A program made the position numbers and the translations under genes. From contig AP031356.1 in NCBI GenBank assembly GCA_037833965.1, positions 1,696,501 to 1,760,500 of the forward strand: a DNA stretch of 64,000 nt, written 5' to 3'. This DNA comes from Marchantia polymorpha subsp. ruderalis. Its lineage: Eukaryota > Streptophyta > Marchantiopsida > Marchantiales > Marchantiaceae. This document shows positions 10,379-26,137 of this stretch, in pieces; position 1 is the first letter of the stretch, and each line of letters starts with the position of its first letter. The notes beneath the pieces are model-generated. The model was not told the origin of the DNA, searched no databases, and saw only the letters and a program-made list of their open reading frames with translations.

Positions 10379-13300
10379 TTGAGCAACTTGAGAAAAGCTC
10401 TCGCCATCAACTAGAAGAGGAGTGGAGAAGTGCAAATAAGTCATCACCATTTATGACAGGAGGCTATATTCAGTCGGAACATTTATTCCTCCAGCCGGAG
10501 CTTTGGGCAAGTACATAGATTTGCTGTTTGTTGCCGGAAACCTGCTGAGCTGCGATAAAAGCTCACCTTTCAAGTGACGCTGCATAGCTGGACTGGATTG
10601 GTGCAAACCAATCAATAATTCGAGAACATATCTTCTTTCTAAATTGAGATTTTGAAGATCCTGATACCTACAGTGGGCAGAATTATGTATGTCGCAAGAG
10701 TCTGAGCCTCCTTTGCTTCGTTTGCCAGAATTAAAGTCCTCTGAGGTGACTTCGATGCATCGAGTTATACTTTCAAATCCTCTTGAAGACTTAGACTTTA
10801 GGCTTATGCCAAATCTCTTTGATTCAACTGCTGATTGACTTTTGATTTCACTTCATCGACTCCTTTTAACTACGCGGACACTAGTCAATTTGGCCTTGAG
10901 TAGTCTTGTCTTGTTTTAAGAATTGTATGTCATGGCTTCTATTCTGTCAAATGTACAGATTTACTTGAACTCAAAAGGCACTGGGAATGCTCCAGCTAGG
11001 CTCTGCATTCTCTACAATTTCAGGTGTTGTTATTTCGTGTCCAGTATCGCATTGTAAGGCAAGTTCATGAATGCACCAATTTATCTCTGGGTGACGTTGC
11101 TGCCTTGTTTTGATCTCAATGTATGTGCTGAAAGTGAACTCAGCCAACAGTCTGCTGCTTAAGGTGCATTGTTATTCCTCTCACTATCTGTTTCTTATAG
11201 TGGTGCACTTGAAGTCATTATGCTCTTTTGGATTCCTTGTGATGCTTACTGGAGCTAATTGGTTACCGAAGTTTTCGAACCACCTCAGTTTGTTTCCTCA
11301 TATATCAGTACAGTCTTCGAAATTATCGTGAGCTTAACAGCAACAGACCGCGTTTCCGGTCCTGGCCTCGCAGGAATGTTGGAGCTTCTACCTGTTTGAA
11401 ATGAACTAAGTCCAGGACCGTGCTATTTTGTCATTGCTTCTTGGCGTTATCATCAAATCTGTCCGTAGTCTATGCCTGTCTTTCCTTCATCCATCGGTTT
11501 ACTCTCACATGTGCACGAATTGCGAAAACCTTCTGATTCCGTCTCTTTTGCACGAACTAGGCTTAGTTCATCGTGTATCTGGAAGAAGATGGATTCGTGG
11601 AACCAGAGAAGATCTGGCTGCGACTGTACAGCAGAGTTGTCATAACCGAGTCACCGAATTCGGTGTACATACTGCAGTTGCCATCTCTGAAGTGCTTGAA
11701 TGGCTGTTACTACCCCAAGAATACGCTCTGGATTGACTGAGAATTAATCTCTTAGTCTCGTTCTCCCATGACATATAATTAGATAGTTTGAAAGAGAAAA
11801 TGCTAAAAGATCTACATGATACTAGGCGTATAGAGAGACAAACTCTTTCAACAATGCAATAACCGTGACTAAGTTACATTACTGGAAGCTAGTGCTTTGA
11901 CTCACGAGGAGCCATTTGTAGTGAGTTTCAAATCCTCCCAGGAAATGTGTGGGAACGTTCATCAAGACTGCAGATCATGCATCCAAGTAAAGTTGGGTAA
12001 TGCATGGGTAATACTTGTCAAAGACACAGACGGGCGTCAAATTTTGAGAGTATCGTAAGAAGCTAGTCAGTTATCGTTAAGCGTGCGAAATTTGGAGCTT
12101 TGAAAAAGTGAGAATTGATGAGAGATTCTCATCAATTCTCACTATTGATGAGATTCTCACTCCTTTCACGTATGTAGATGTCGATGAAATCATGTGTATT
12201 TTGTAGTTTACTCTTGTTCTAATGTTCGGCCCGGGTTGATAGAGGCTATGAGATGTTAACTCCAATGCATACCCGATCTGAAAGTATTTAATCCAGTAGA
12301 TACTGTACTTAATGTTAATCATGTGGATATTTGCTAGGAAATACGACATGCATATCATATTTTGAACCAAATCACGCCATATTATTCAAGGCTTTGTCCA
12401 GCGTCAGTGCATAGATTATGAAGAGATGTAGTATCAAGTTTGTGTATCTACACAATCTAGTTGTTAATAAGTACCAAGAAGTATGCTTAATGATTGTTGT
12501 CACTTAATACATGGGCAAAAATTGCTTGCTTTTTGAGACAATCATCAAAAGTTTTAAGGACAACCTAAATGACTAACGTTGGAGAAAGGCTCGTATCATC
12601 TTAGGCAACTAGATGAATTTGTTATCAATGTCTCAATCACTCCCTTCTAATATAAGGTTGAACAACGATTACGTATGTTCTTGCATCTTTATCAGGCATA
12701 ATGAAAATATAAGTCGGCGTTGTTGTTGTGTACGTTGATTCCTTCAATCACATTACATCTGTATTTTTATTGTGTTGATTTTTGATGGAAAAATAATAAT
12801 TTAGATGGAAGATCTTAATCTCCTTTGAACTAAGATTCCAAATTAAGTATGTTGTTGATGATATTTTCTCCACAAAAGTCATAAATTTTGTGACAAACAA
12901 ACAATTTTTCATGGCTCACCTTTGGATTCACCTTAGTTGGTTGTTTTTTAGATGTGCAAAGCAATAAACACAAAGTTTGCGATGAGGAGTAAGATGATAT
13001 ATGAAGTGGGAATCCATACTTGGCTGCAATAGAGTAATCATATACCATGCAAACTGCATCATAATCAAGCAAATTTCTTCCAAACTGAAATCATCTTCAG
13101 CATTAAATTGCCAGTTGGCTCTAGCGCTGAGCTTGTTGAGAATTAATGAATCTAGTAAATAAGTCTTACATTTGATTAAAGAGACTGAAGACAAGAATTT
13201 GATGTACAAACCGAGAGAGTAGTGAGATCATTAGATATGTAGATGCATGCTACCTGTATGATTCTCATCTACGACGACCCCAAAATGGCTATGTCATTGT

Positions 13301-14452
13301 TACGCAAGGGCATCCATTTCGATCTTAAGAACGCAGATTTCTATATTAATGAAAAAGCATCCTTAGTTTGGTAGATGTGTGTATGAAGAAATAGATTAAG
13401 CATTAAGGCAGTAGGGATGACTAGGGCCAAACGATAGAGTTTGGTGAAAGCTTTGAACAACGCAAGTTCTAGAAAAACTGAGACTTTGTAAGTGTGAAAT
13501 CTTCTGAGGTTGGCTATTCGTTAATCTCTCTTCCATGGCATAGTTGTCACCCAAACGTTATTCTCGATATTTTGGGAAAAAAAGCTATGGCTTCAAACGT
13601 AAAATTGAACATTGTCATGATATCGGTGAGCACTGACTCCACAAAACAAGAAGTGTTTTGGCGTTGTGTGATCTTGTTCCTGTATAGTGTGCATAGAGCC
13701 AGGCTCTCCAAGTACATGATGTACATATATAAGTATAGTAGACTTTAAGTTGATTGATTTGAAATACATGTAATCTATTAATTATCGCCATTTCTGTTTT
13801 CGGCAATCAAACCTTTCAACATTCACATGAGACTTGCGAGAAATCGCATAAGCTTGCTATGAAGAAACTAACAACGATGATAAACGTTTACCATATATTT
13901 TCAATATAAAAGCTGCCTAGTCTGATCTAGTCGACCTCGTTCGTCATGTCAGTCCCAAACAAAACAAAATTTGACTTAATACAATTCACAAGGTTTACTT
14001 GGATCAAATGCCCCACGCGAAGTTGACAAGGAGCTGGCATTTGTTGGCTAACGGAGACGTAACTTCGCCACTGACAAGGTTCGATTCTGTGATTGTTCAG
14101 TTTGACATTGAGTTGAAAAACTTTGTTATGTCTTGTATTATTGGTCGACTGAAAGCCTTCTGTACATGATAAACGCTCAACACTTGCGCACACCCAAAAG
14201 AGTTCGGAAAAAATTTCAGGGACCAACCTCTTGCTATCTGTTGCCAATCTCGACAACTTACGAAGAAATGTCGTAGATGTTTTCCTACACATCTGCATAA
14301 TACAAACGACCATCACATGTTCTATCTTCCTAGTCTGAATTTAAGACGGGAACTCAATCTTTTGGTATCAATATTTTTCAGTGTGCTGTTTCGTTTCTCG
14401 AGCCAACTTCGTGTAGAATGTTCCCTTTGAAGTGGATTCAGTATACTAGGTT
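10379..14452. other. Spacer between the convergent NDUFV1 and COQ5 genes
   Basis: The first few hundred bases are probably NDUFV1 3' UTR. The rest has only short, unrelated open frames (such as + 11428-11736), none with a motif I recognise. A perfect hairpin lies at 12107-12143. DNA from about 13900 to 14452 would include the COQ5 3' UTR. Confidence 0.5.
12107..12143. repeat. Perfect hairpin, 17-bp arms with 3-base loop
   Basis: AGTGAGAATTGATGAGA at 12107-12123 is followed by GAT and its exact reverse complement at 12127-12143. A third, partial copy of the right arm follows to about 12162. Confidence 0.9.
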
Positions 14453-17432
<2,980 letters not shown>

Positions 17433-20400
17433 CTCGTGCTGTCACTGTCAAATTCCTCCCAGATTCAATCGTCGATTGGCCTCGGAACTACAGCAGACGA
17501 AGGCCCACCATCTAGTTCTCGGAGACGGGTTTCCATTAGCCCGTCGCCCGGCTCCAGATTGTCGAGAAGGCTTCGGAAATGACTGGTAGTCTCCCCCGGG
17601 TCGGTACACCTCACCACGAACTCCAGACAGGTTCTCTGGTCAAGTTAAGAGAATCACGGTGTCCAAGAGCGAAAAATATGTATCATTTTCAACTGGACGC
17701 GGATTAATTCTAGTAGATGAAAGATTAGCACGGATTTGTTTATACACGAAGATTTGTTCGGTAAATTATTCTTGCAACTTAGTTATGGAATCATATCTAA
17801 ATAAACATATTCAATAAAGAAGAACCAAAAATTTCACATTTCAATGATCTATCTAGACAAACGCCGCAGCATGAGTTTATTGTTTCTAATTTAACTTGAC
17901 CAAGCTAGATTATAATCATTAAGGCTAAAAAATTATGATTGAATATAATTATTTTTTCTCTGTTGTAGATTTTAAACTATCCGGATTCATCGTGAATGTG
18001 TAGAGCGAATCCAAAATAATTTCCTAAAATTATGTGATTCATATTCATTGATTTGATGGTGGGGAAAGGTTAAAGCACTCTGTTCATAAGTATGCTGTAA
18101 CCATATTTTGGTAGGGTATACGAATCACATCATACCGCACTACGGACAGCCAAAACTGATACATGAGACCTAATTATGGTAAGAGTGGAAGTTTGTACAC
18201 TGCTCAACTTCAAGGTGACATTTCGTATATCTTACATGTCTTGTAGAGGAATATACTTCGTGATGTAATTGTGCTTTGGCGTGATACATTACCTTGTAAT
18301 TAGCAGCACACGACAAGCACCAAAATCTTCAACGTTATGATAATCTAGAGTTAGCTTTTGGGCAATGAAAAAAGATCATCAAGTTTAAGATAACGAACTA
18401 ACTAAGCGTGATGTAAATGAATGAAAAAAATATCCAAAAATAAAAACTAGTATGCACTTAAGAATCAAAAAATTCTCATTCAGTTACAAGAGAATGTATT
18501 TTCACTCTCTAACTCAAATAAGAAGTTGGAATTAAAGAGAAAAAAGTCAACATTGGAAAAATTGAGCAACTTCGTTATTCCAAACCCTGTTGTTGATTTA
18601 GTCGCTTGAGAGAAAAAACTCGAAAACAAGATTATGTTTTCATACCTACTTCAAAACAAGTTTTTGATTTAAATGTGCAAAGTTCACAACATATCAAGTT
18701 TTATCTCAAAATTTGACTAAAGTTGGAGGCTTTCATGAGAAAGAATTCGTTGAATTGTAATAAGGGTTTAGCTACATCAATTTGAAAGTAGTGTTGCTTT
18801 ATTCTGAAGTTACTTTAGCTTCAATATATTGAAAGATAGAATTATTGTCCAATATGTTAGTCATATGAGTCGATTGAAATATTAGTAAGCTTAAACATGG
18901 TTAGTTGTCATAATTACTATATCTAAAAACATAATCGTAACTTTCCATGATCCAAGTATTATTTAAAATAAAACAAGCTTGTATCATCTTCTTTGTATAA
19001 TATACATTTACTATTTTTGTTGTATTGTCTAACATTTTATATTCATAGCCAAATATAAAACGTCATTCCTATCAATTTTATATGTGCTTGGAAAAAATTG
19101 TTCTTCATAGAAAATTTGATTTTTCTTTACTTATTATTATTTTACATAATAAATTTAATTAAAGTTTAAAGTTTTTAATCCAAAATTTGAATAATCAAGA
19201 TTGATATTGGTATTTAACAATTTATACAAATGATATGTAAGAAGTTCAACCATTTTTATGCTTCTTTCAATAACGTATATGGTTGGATTTATATAAGATT
19301 AGAAATTAAGAAAAAATTTCACTTGTTGATAAAATACAAAATGTGAAGATAAAAGATTACTAGATATTTTTTAACTTTCTAATATAAATTTTTTCAACAT
19401 GTACAAATTTATCAAGTCTCTTTGTCATATAATACATACTTATTGATTCAATAAACTGACATATTTGACTAACAAACACATGAATTGTTGAAATGTCATT
19501 CTCAATTAGTACATTTTTTATTTTTTTATCAAACATATGCATCAATAGATCAAATGAAACTTCATATTGAATCAATCTTTTTTAGTTTTAAGTAATCAAA
19601 GATGGTTATAAATCTTAGTAATTTTAAATCAAAATGTTCTTGTTGCACACAAATTCAGACTCATGAATTATCAATTGTGCATTGATTAATTTATAACTCG
19701 TTATCAGGTTGATTCATATGATAAATTTTTTTTAATAAAATATAGAATTTTGGAATACTTGTGACATCAGGTTTATTTTTGGAATATATTTACAAACTCA
19801 ATTTTTTCATGAACAACACTTATCTACATTCACAAAGATTATGATGCTGATAGGTAAATATATTTTGGCATGATACATATTTTGTGCAATTGTGACACAT
19901 GAAATTCATGATATATTTTCCATATGTGAAGGAAGATCCAACATGTATGATACGTTATCAACATGATTCAATATCATCAAAAAATCATTGAATTTTGATG
20001 CTCCTATGAAACATAAATTTGTTATAGATCATGAAACATGATCTCATATTATTTTTTTGACTTGATGTAACACTCTATGAATATACTTCATACACTTCTA
20101 AATTGTGATAACTTTGACTAAAAAAACTCTTCTCTTTTAGATGACTCATTACATCAATGTACATAAAATAAAAGTAATTCATCTTTGTGGATGCATAAAA
20201 AAATTGTTGTATAAAAATTTCACAATAAATAAAATATTATTTCACTCTTATTAATGTCTTATTGTGATTGCACATAACATATACTTTACGATTCTATTGT
20301 CTTTTTTCTTTTATCATGAGTTTTTAAAAATAGATTTTAACATTTAAAAAATAAAATTTATGAAACAAACTATTAAAATGAAAATCTATATCTAGATTAA

Positions 20401-21034
20401 TTTTTTGATTAAACCATGATTTGTAAAAATTGCATCTTGATACAATTGAATAAGTTGTTGAGATATTAATATTTTAATGATCAACTTAGTTTGTTCACAA
20501 AAATCAAAACCAAATTATTTTTTAACAAAGTTTTTTATAACTCTCATACAATATGTATGGTACCATGGAATAGGATTTGTAACAAATCAGTTAATTTTCT
20601 ATTATTTGACTTGTTTTGTTGAAAAATTAGATAACTTCAAACATAAGTTTGCACATACTTGGATTTAAACACTCAATGTATATTATCCAAGATTTTGTAC
20701 ACATTCACATGGTTTTTAATGTTTTCACATGATTTTTTCACTAAATCATTGTGCGTGATTTTAATCTTGCAGAATTTTTATATTTTTTATGAAAAAAAAT
20801 AACCTTAAACATTAGTTTTCTTTTCACTTCTGTAACATTTTTCATTATCTTTTTATACTTTTATGTGTAATATGTCATTCTATTTTATAAGTCTGCTTGA
20901 CATTTTATTATTACAACATGATTAAGACATGAAATGCATGTGAAATTATCCATAAGTTGTTTTTGACCTACATGTACACAACTTTATGTTGAAGGTGAGA
21001 TTATTCGGAAATTATTCTTTGAACTTCATCTTCA
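17433..21034. other. COQ5 upstream DNA, then very AT-rich spacer
   Basis: 17433 to about 17640 has balanced base composition and should hold the COQ5 promoter and leader. From about 17900 the DNA is very AT-rich with no frame longer than about 71 codons and no recognised gene. Confidence 0.5.
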
Positions 21035-21441
21035 TTATTTTTAATTAGTTAAAACTAGAATTTATGATATTCAAGTTAGATATAGTATTACATTATGATG
21101 ATATATCTATAGTTGTTCATGTGAGCAATATTTGTATTTGATAGATAATGAGTAAGTGTGTTATTTGAAAACAACACATCATCAATCCATGTGTCATGTT
21201 AGTTGAAGATTGAGTGTGCTAATTAATGTGCTAATGGGAACAACAAGTCAACAATCCGTGTGTTTATTAAGTAATTCGTCATATCATGAATTTACCATGA
21301 GAGTATTGAATGATGTGTAATAGAACTTATATGTGTTTGTACCATCTATATAAGGAAAAAAAAATCATTCTTGATATCTCTCATATTCAATAATTTATGC
21401 TTCATCTTTGAATGAACTTTTGTTTCAAATCCTAGTATTAC
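21035..21441 (+). repeat. Ancient, AT-decayed LTR related to the chromovirus LTR at 43113-43946
   Basis: This stretch can be aligned by eye with the chromovirus LTR over its whole length. Landmarks in the same order are: AATTAGTTAAAACTAGAAT near 21040, CATCAATCCATGTGT near 21180, GATTGAGTGTG near 21210, TCAACAATCCGTGTGTTTATTA near 21250-21270, CCATCTATATAAGG near 21345, GATATCTCTCAT near 21380 and CCTAGTATTACA at the end. Most differences replace C or G with T or A. No PBS-like TGGTATCAGA follows at 21442, so it may be a solo or 3' LTR. Confidence 0.7.
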
Positions 21442-23775
21442 ATATTTATGTGTATAATTTTCATGTTGAAGCATTGATGTTATCTTATTCATCAATTTTA
21501 TCATTCAGATAGATTTTTCAAGATAAATTTTTTATTTACAATCATTTTTTAATCAAAATTTTTGTGTCATTCAAGTAATGTTTTAGTATTTTATTGGCAA
21601 CATAATAATTAATTTATCTTTTTATGTTTTAACTTACTTTTGTTGCAATCAAATTATTTAAAAAATACCAATTTGATATTTGGTGATGTACATTTTAGTT
21701 AATATATGCAACACATTGTCATATGCATCAAATGTCAACTTGATGTCATGATTATGATCATTCGCTTTAAATACAAATATGTATTAAAAATCATATTTTA
21801 ATGCTTGAGAAGCTAATTGTTGAGAAATTTTTTATTTCCATTTTAAAACTTTACTTATCATAAGTATTAAACTTAATCTAGACAAGCAAAATATTTCACA
21901 GATTTATAATAAAAGGTGATAAGTTCTAGAACATATCTCAGTTGTGTTTGATACTCATGTGCTTTTTATTTTTTAAATAGTTTTTATTTTATAGTTCATC
22001 ATTTGTATTATTTTTATTGTGATTCAATTATCCAAATACTTCAATGATAACTTGTCAAACATTTTGAATCTTTGGATTATAATGCATTCTTTCAACAAAC
22101 CTAAATATTGGTTATGATCATACACAATTTTGCCACTAAAAAAAATAAAATATATTTTTCAAGATTAAGACCGAAAACTATCGTTTATAAATCTTTTGAA
22201 TGTACCCGATGCATTAGTGAAGTCAAAAGCATGTTCAAATGTTTTTAATGATCATACTTTGATACAAAAATTGTTTTTGTGAATGTATTTCTCAGCAATT
22301 AAAATTTGTAAAAAATTCTAAAATCTTATTCGATGAAGTATTGAGCTTCTTGAAGTTGATTAAACAAATCCTTTATGTGAGATAATGGATATTTCTTTTC
22401 AACATTTTTTAATTCAATTCATGATATTTGATATATTAATTCATGCTTTCACTTTATTTTTTTCAAAACTGACGATAGTGCTCCATAAGAAATCTTTTGG
22501 TCATGATTACATTCATTTGAGCTAAGTGCGCTTCCAAATATGAATTCACTTTTGTGATTACCACGGCTTTTGATGAATGTACTGCAAGTAAATCATTTGG
22601 ACAAACATTCTCATACTTCATAAAAATACTATTCTAATATCTCAAAAAGAAATTTTGATCTTGGATCAAAGTATCTTAGTAACTATGATACTATAATTAT
22701 TTAATAACATTTTTGTTATATTTTTTCACAATGAATCTTTTCCAAATTATTGTTGTTGATATATTATACATTTTTTTCCATACAGGTTGAGTAGAATTGA
22801 AATAGATGATATATGATTTGAAATCATCAAACTTTTCATATGTATTGTAAATCTATACAATATGAATAATATATTAATACATATAAAAAAATTCTGGTTT
22901 TTCTATGATTAACAATAGAAAGAATAAATAACATATTTGACTTAATTAATCAAATCATACAGTTTAAATCTGAATATATCACATTGTATATTCAAAAATG
23001 ATGATTATTCATGAAACAAACATGAATGTGGAATAAAATAAAAATAGATTATGTAATCAGATTCTTATAAAACATCTTCATATCTATAAATCACAAATAA
23101 TTTTCATTTTTTACATGCAAAATATTATCAATATCAAATTTTTTATATATTCAAGAACTAAAATACAATTTCATTTAATTCTATTTTGTAAAGTATAACC
23201 TACATTCAAGGAAGTAACAAGTTATATTTTATATCATTGTAACAAAAGAATTAAGAGAAGAATTTATTTGTATATACAACATCAAATTTTAAAATGAAAG
23301 AAAACCAGAGCTTTTTATTCATATATAGATATTTTTAGCATATTTATGAATAATGATATTCATCTCCCGTCATCAATTTCACTGTTTCTTGACTCATAAC
23401 ATGGAAATTATATCTGATAAGCGCACGAATCGTTTTACTTATCATTTTCAATAAATATTTTATAATATTTATTCAACAAGCACATGGACATGTGTTATTA
23501 ATTTTTATCAAATACTTGCATGAATTTTTATTTTCAACAAACATATTAATTAATATTTTCATCTCAATCAAATATTCATATTGATTGTTGTAAATTAAGT
23601 TTTAGATTCATATCTTATCTATTAAACTTATATATATAAAATATTTTATAATAATTCAATTATATCTTGAGTAAATTTTACTTTAGGTAAAACTAAATTT
23701 TCTAATTTAAACATATAAAATATAAAAAGTCATTGAAATACATTAATGATTGTTTCAGAATTGACTACCTGATCC
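21442..23775. other. Very AT-rich spacer, probable decayed retroelement DNA
   Basis: There is no gene and no frame of note. Composition matches the decayed LTR to its left, suggesting old repeat DNA. I could not align it to anything specific. Confidence 0.4.
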
Positions 23776-23805
23776 GGTTATCATATTATCAACATATAAA
23801 GTACG
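23776..23805 (-). pseudogene. Possible relic of a Ty1/copia reverse transcriptase active site
   Basis: On the minus strand this reads LYVDNMITGS, close to the copia RT motif LYVDDMLITGS, with Asp to Asn at the second catalytic Asp. Flanking DNA in the same frame is full of stops. It is a single short motif, so this remains a weak call. Confidence 0.3.
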
Positions 23806-25257
23806 AATCTTGGTACTTGGAATTGCTTGATGTGATTTTAATGCGAACTATATAGTGTTGGACAATTTTGCACATAGAACCATGCATTTGTCTACTTGAG
23901 GCAATTTTTGTTATGTTTGCAAGTTTGAGATTAGTAATAGGTAGAAACTCTTTTACATAATTTGAGTATCAACTTGAGAAATTTAACAAAGCTTCTAAAT
24001 GGAGCTTTTGAAACGATGTAGTGGACCCGAATTTGAATGAGTGAGGCAGAAGGAGAGAAAATTGCAGTAGTTACAAATGTCAATGAGTTTCTTAGACAAG
24101 CATTTCCTCAATCAATTTCCTTGTGAAACAAAGTAACTGAGCCGACCCAATGATCTAAGAAGGGTGGCACCAGATAGTGACATCGTATAAAGTCACAAAC
24201 CTGTATTGCACATGACATTTTGATCATATGTAATTCAACTTTTGTGTAGCCAATTTTTCATAACGTTGTTCCATCCTGAGAACTATGAAGTGTTGGAAAG
24301 TAGCAAGAACATGATTTTGCTTGATGAAGAAGCTCGTAAAGAATCTTATCGATCTGGCACCAACTTCGGTCATCGGATCGGATGAGAATCTCATACTTAC
24401 GCAGAGTATTGCGGCAAATTCATCGCTCGAGTACACAGTATCGAGGAGATCTGAGGGATGTCATAATAATCAACCAGAAGTAAAGGCATGGACTCTTGTA
24501 AGTTGATGGCACGTGGTTTTCTCTCGAAATTGGGCAGCAATGCGTCTTGTTAATTCACTTAGTCTTCCTCGAAACCAGACTTGCTTGATTTGATGTTAGA
24601 TGATTTCATTAGAATCTACAAACGCTGTTCATTGCAATGTCGGCTTAGAATCATTGGAGCAGAATGGTGCACTTGTAGGTGTCTGGATTCAAAAGAGTAT
24701 GTGCGATCTTTCCCTATCTCACCGGCAGATCCCACTCTCAGATCTGTGCATCACAGACTCACTCACTCATTGTGTATGCTGACCTGAGTCCTGACAACTT
24801 CAAAATGTCCGGCTGGAGGTGTCTTTGACTGCAGGCTTTCCCTGCTCATGAGCAACTATATACTATTAAGCAGATAATATGAGTCGTTCTCCGTCAAAGC
24901 ATTCCGATACGATTTGAGATGACATCGCTCGGTGATGAGAAGGCCAAAATCTAGGCATGGCCCTTGAGCCATCTTTCCGGACACGAGGAGTGTCAACTGT
25001 TTGCTTGGCGACTTCTCTCGCTGACCGGAGCTAGGAATCTGTTTTATTGCGAAGGCTTATCAGCTCATGCGCTGGAGGTGTTACAGTGGAAGATGCTGCT
25101 GTGGCCATTGGCCATTATTGGTGGAGTAAACAATGGAAGCGGGGTGCACCTGGCTAGAGATTTCTCTTCCAGCTAAGACCTGGCGATAAGTTCGAGAAAT
25201 AGTAGGTGCAAATTCGACACTAAGATTATTCGATGGCTTCGACGCCATTGTAAGGGT
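23806..25257. other. Unassigned DNA of higher GC content
   Basis: From about 24100 base composition returns to gene-like levels. Plus-strand open stretches at 24322-24499 (ending at a GTAAGT donor) and 24600-24680 (after a TTAG acceptor) look codon-like, but I recognise no family and could not link them into a gene model. It could be a lineage-specific or decayed gene. Confidence 0.25.
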
Positions 25258-25330
25258 GTTGACAGTGGGATCCGAACCCACGCCCCTTTCGGACCAAAAC
25301 AGAGATCATTTGGCACACTCGGAGGAGATC
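25258..25330 (-). pseudogene. tRNA-Leu-like relic (3' half)
   Basis: Read on the minus strand, TTGGTCCGAAAGG is followed by GGCGTGGGTTCGGATCCCAC. This has the variable arm and T-arm pattern of nuclear tRNA-Leu genes. The T-stem GTGGG/CCCAC is intact. The 5' half does not fold: the anticodon loop would be about ten bases, and no acceptor partner for TGTCAAC is found. It is therefore a tRNA-derived fragment or a SINE head, not a working tRNA. Confidence 0.45.
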
Positions 25331-25762
25331 GTCACTCGTGACACGGCAGTGCGGCGGTCACAAAGTGAAAATTGAAGGCTAGGTCATCGAGACATTGATG
25401 ACGACTGGATCGTATTCTTTGGGAGCCTCTTGAGGAAAATCTCAAAGGGGCAGTTTGGTCCGTGATAAGCCCAACTGAATCTAGTGTGACTATGCCAAAC
25501 GTGATACTCATTCTGAAAAATTTTACGATGTCGGATGCGCGCAAGTCCCCAATGCGAATCCTTACTTCACTGTGCTCACCGTTCGTCGACGGATTCCAGA
25601 TAGCTTTGAAGAGGCTGCAGGGTCGGGCGATTCTCGATAAAAGTCGTCTGAGACCTCGAGCCCAACAAAAGTTACAGCGCCAGAATCGAATGAAGAGAAA
25701 CCCTTCCGAAGCCATGCTTGCCGTGCTCAAAGCTGACGCTCACAAAAACTAGACTTCACATG

Positions 25763-25770
25763 TATAAATA
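25763..25770 (+). promoter_or_regulatory. TATA-box-like element
   Basis: TATAAATA is followed about 30 bases later by CA-rich leader-like sequence (CATCATCATCCTCAACATCTCC). No open frame with a plausible ATG follows, so it may be a noncoding or relic promoter. Confidence 0.25.
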
Positions 25771-26094
25771 GTTTGTGGCCTCTATTTGTACATTCCATCA
25801 TCATCCTCAACATCTCCTTAGTATCGGTGATCTCTCTGATCTCTCTGCTCGAGCTTGCTCACTTGCTTTCTGTTCTGTGGATCCAGATTTAGAGCGGCCA
25901 TCACTGAAAGTTCTTCCTTTGCTCTGTTCCTCTACTCGTTGCAGCCCGAATTTTGAGGAGCAATTTTGATTCATGACTCTTTAACCTTGGAGTGCCTGTG
26001 GACAGCTCTGCTTATCCTTATGCAGAAAGCTACGATTCCGAACGTCCCCCATGGTGACCCTAGAAATCGTCTGTCGGCCTGATGGATTCTCTGT

Positions 26095-26137
26095 GAGCTC
26101 CTGAAGGAGTCTCAGACACTGACTCCTTCAGGAGCTC
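26095..26137. repeat. Perfect hairpin, 17-bp arms with 9-base loop
   Basis: GAGCTCCTGAAGGAGTC at 26095-26111 pairs with its exact reverse complement at 26121-26137, with loop TCAGACACT. The stem is GC-balanced and stable. It is too short for a typical plant miRNA precursor. Confidence 0.9.

Noticed and set aside
24322-25752. A multi-exon gene on the plus strand
   Set aside because: Individual open stretches look codon-like and some splice sites fit, but no frame-consistent chain or family match was found; listed only as unassigned DNA.
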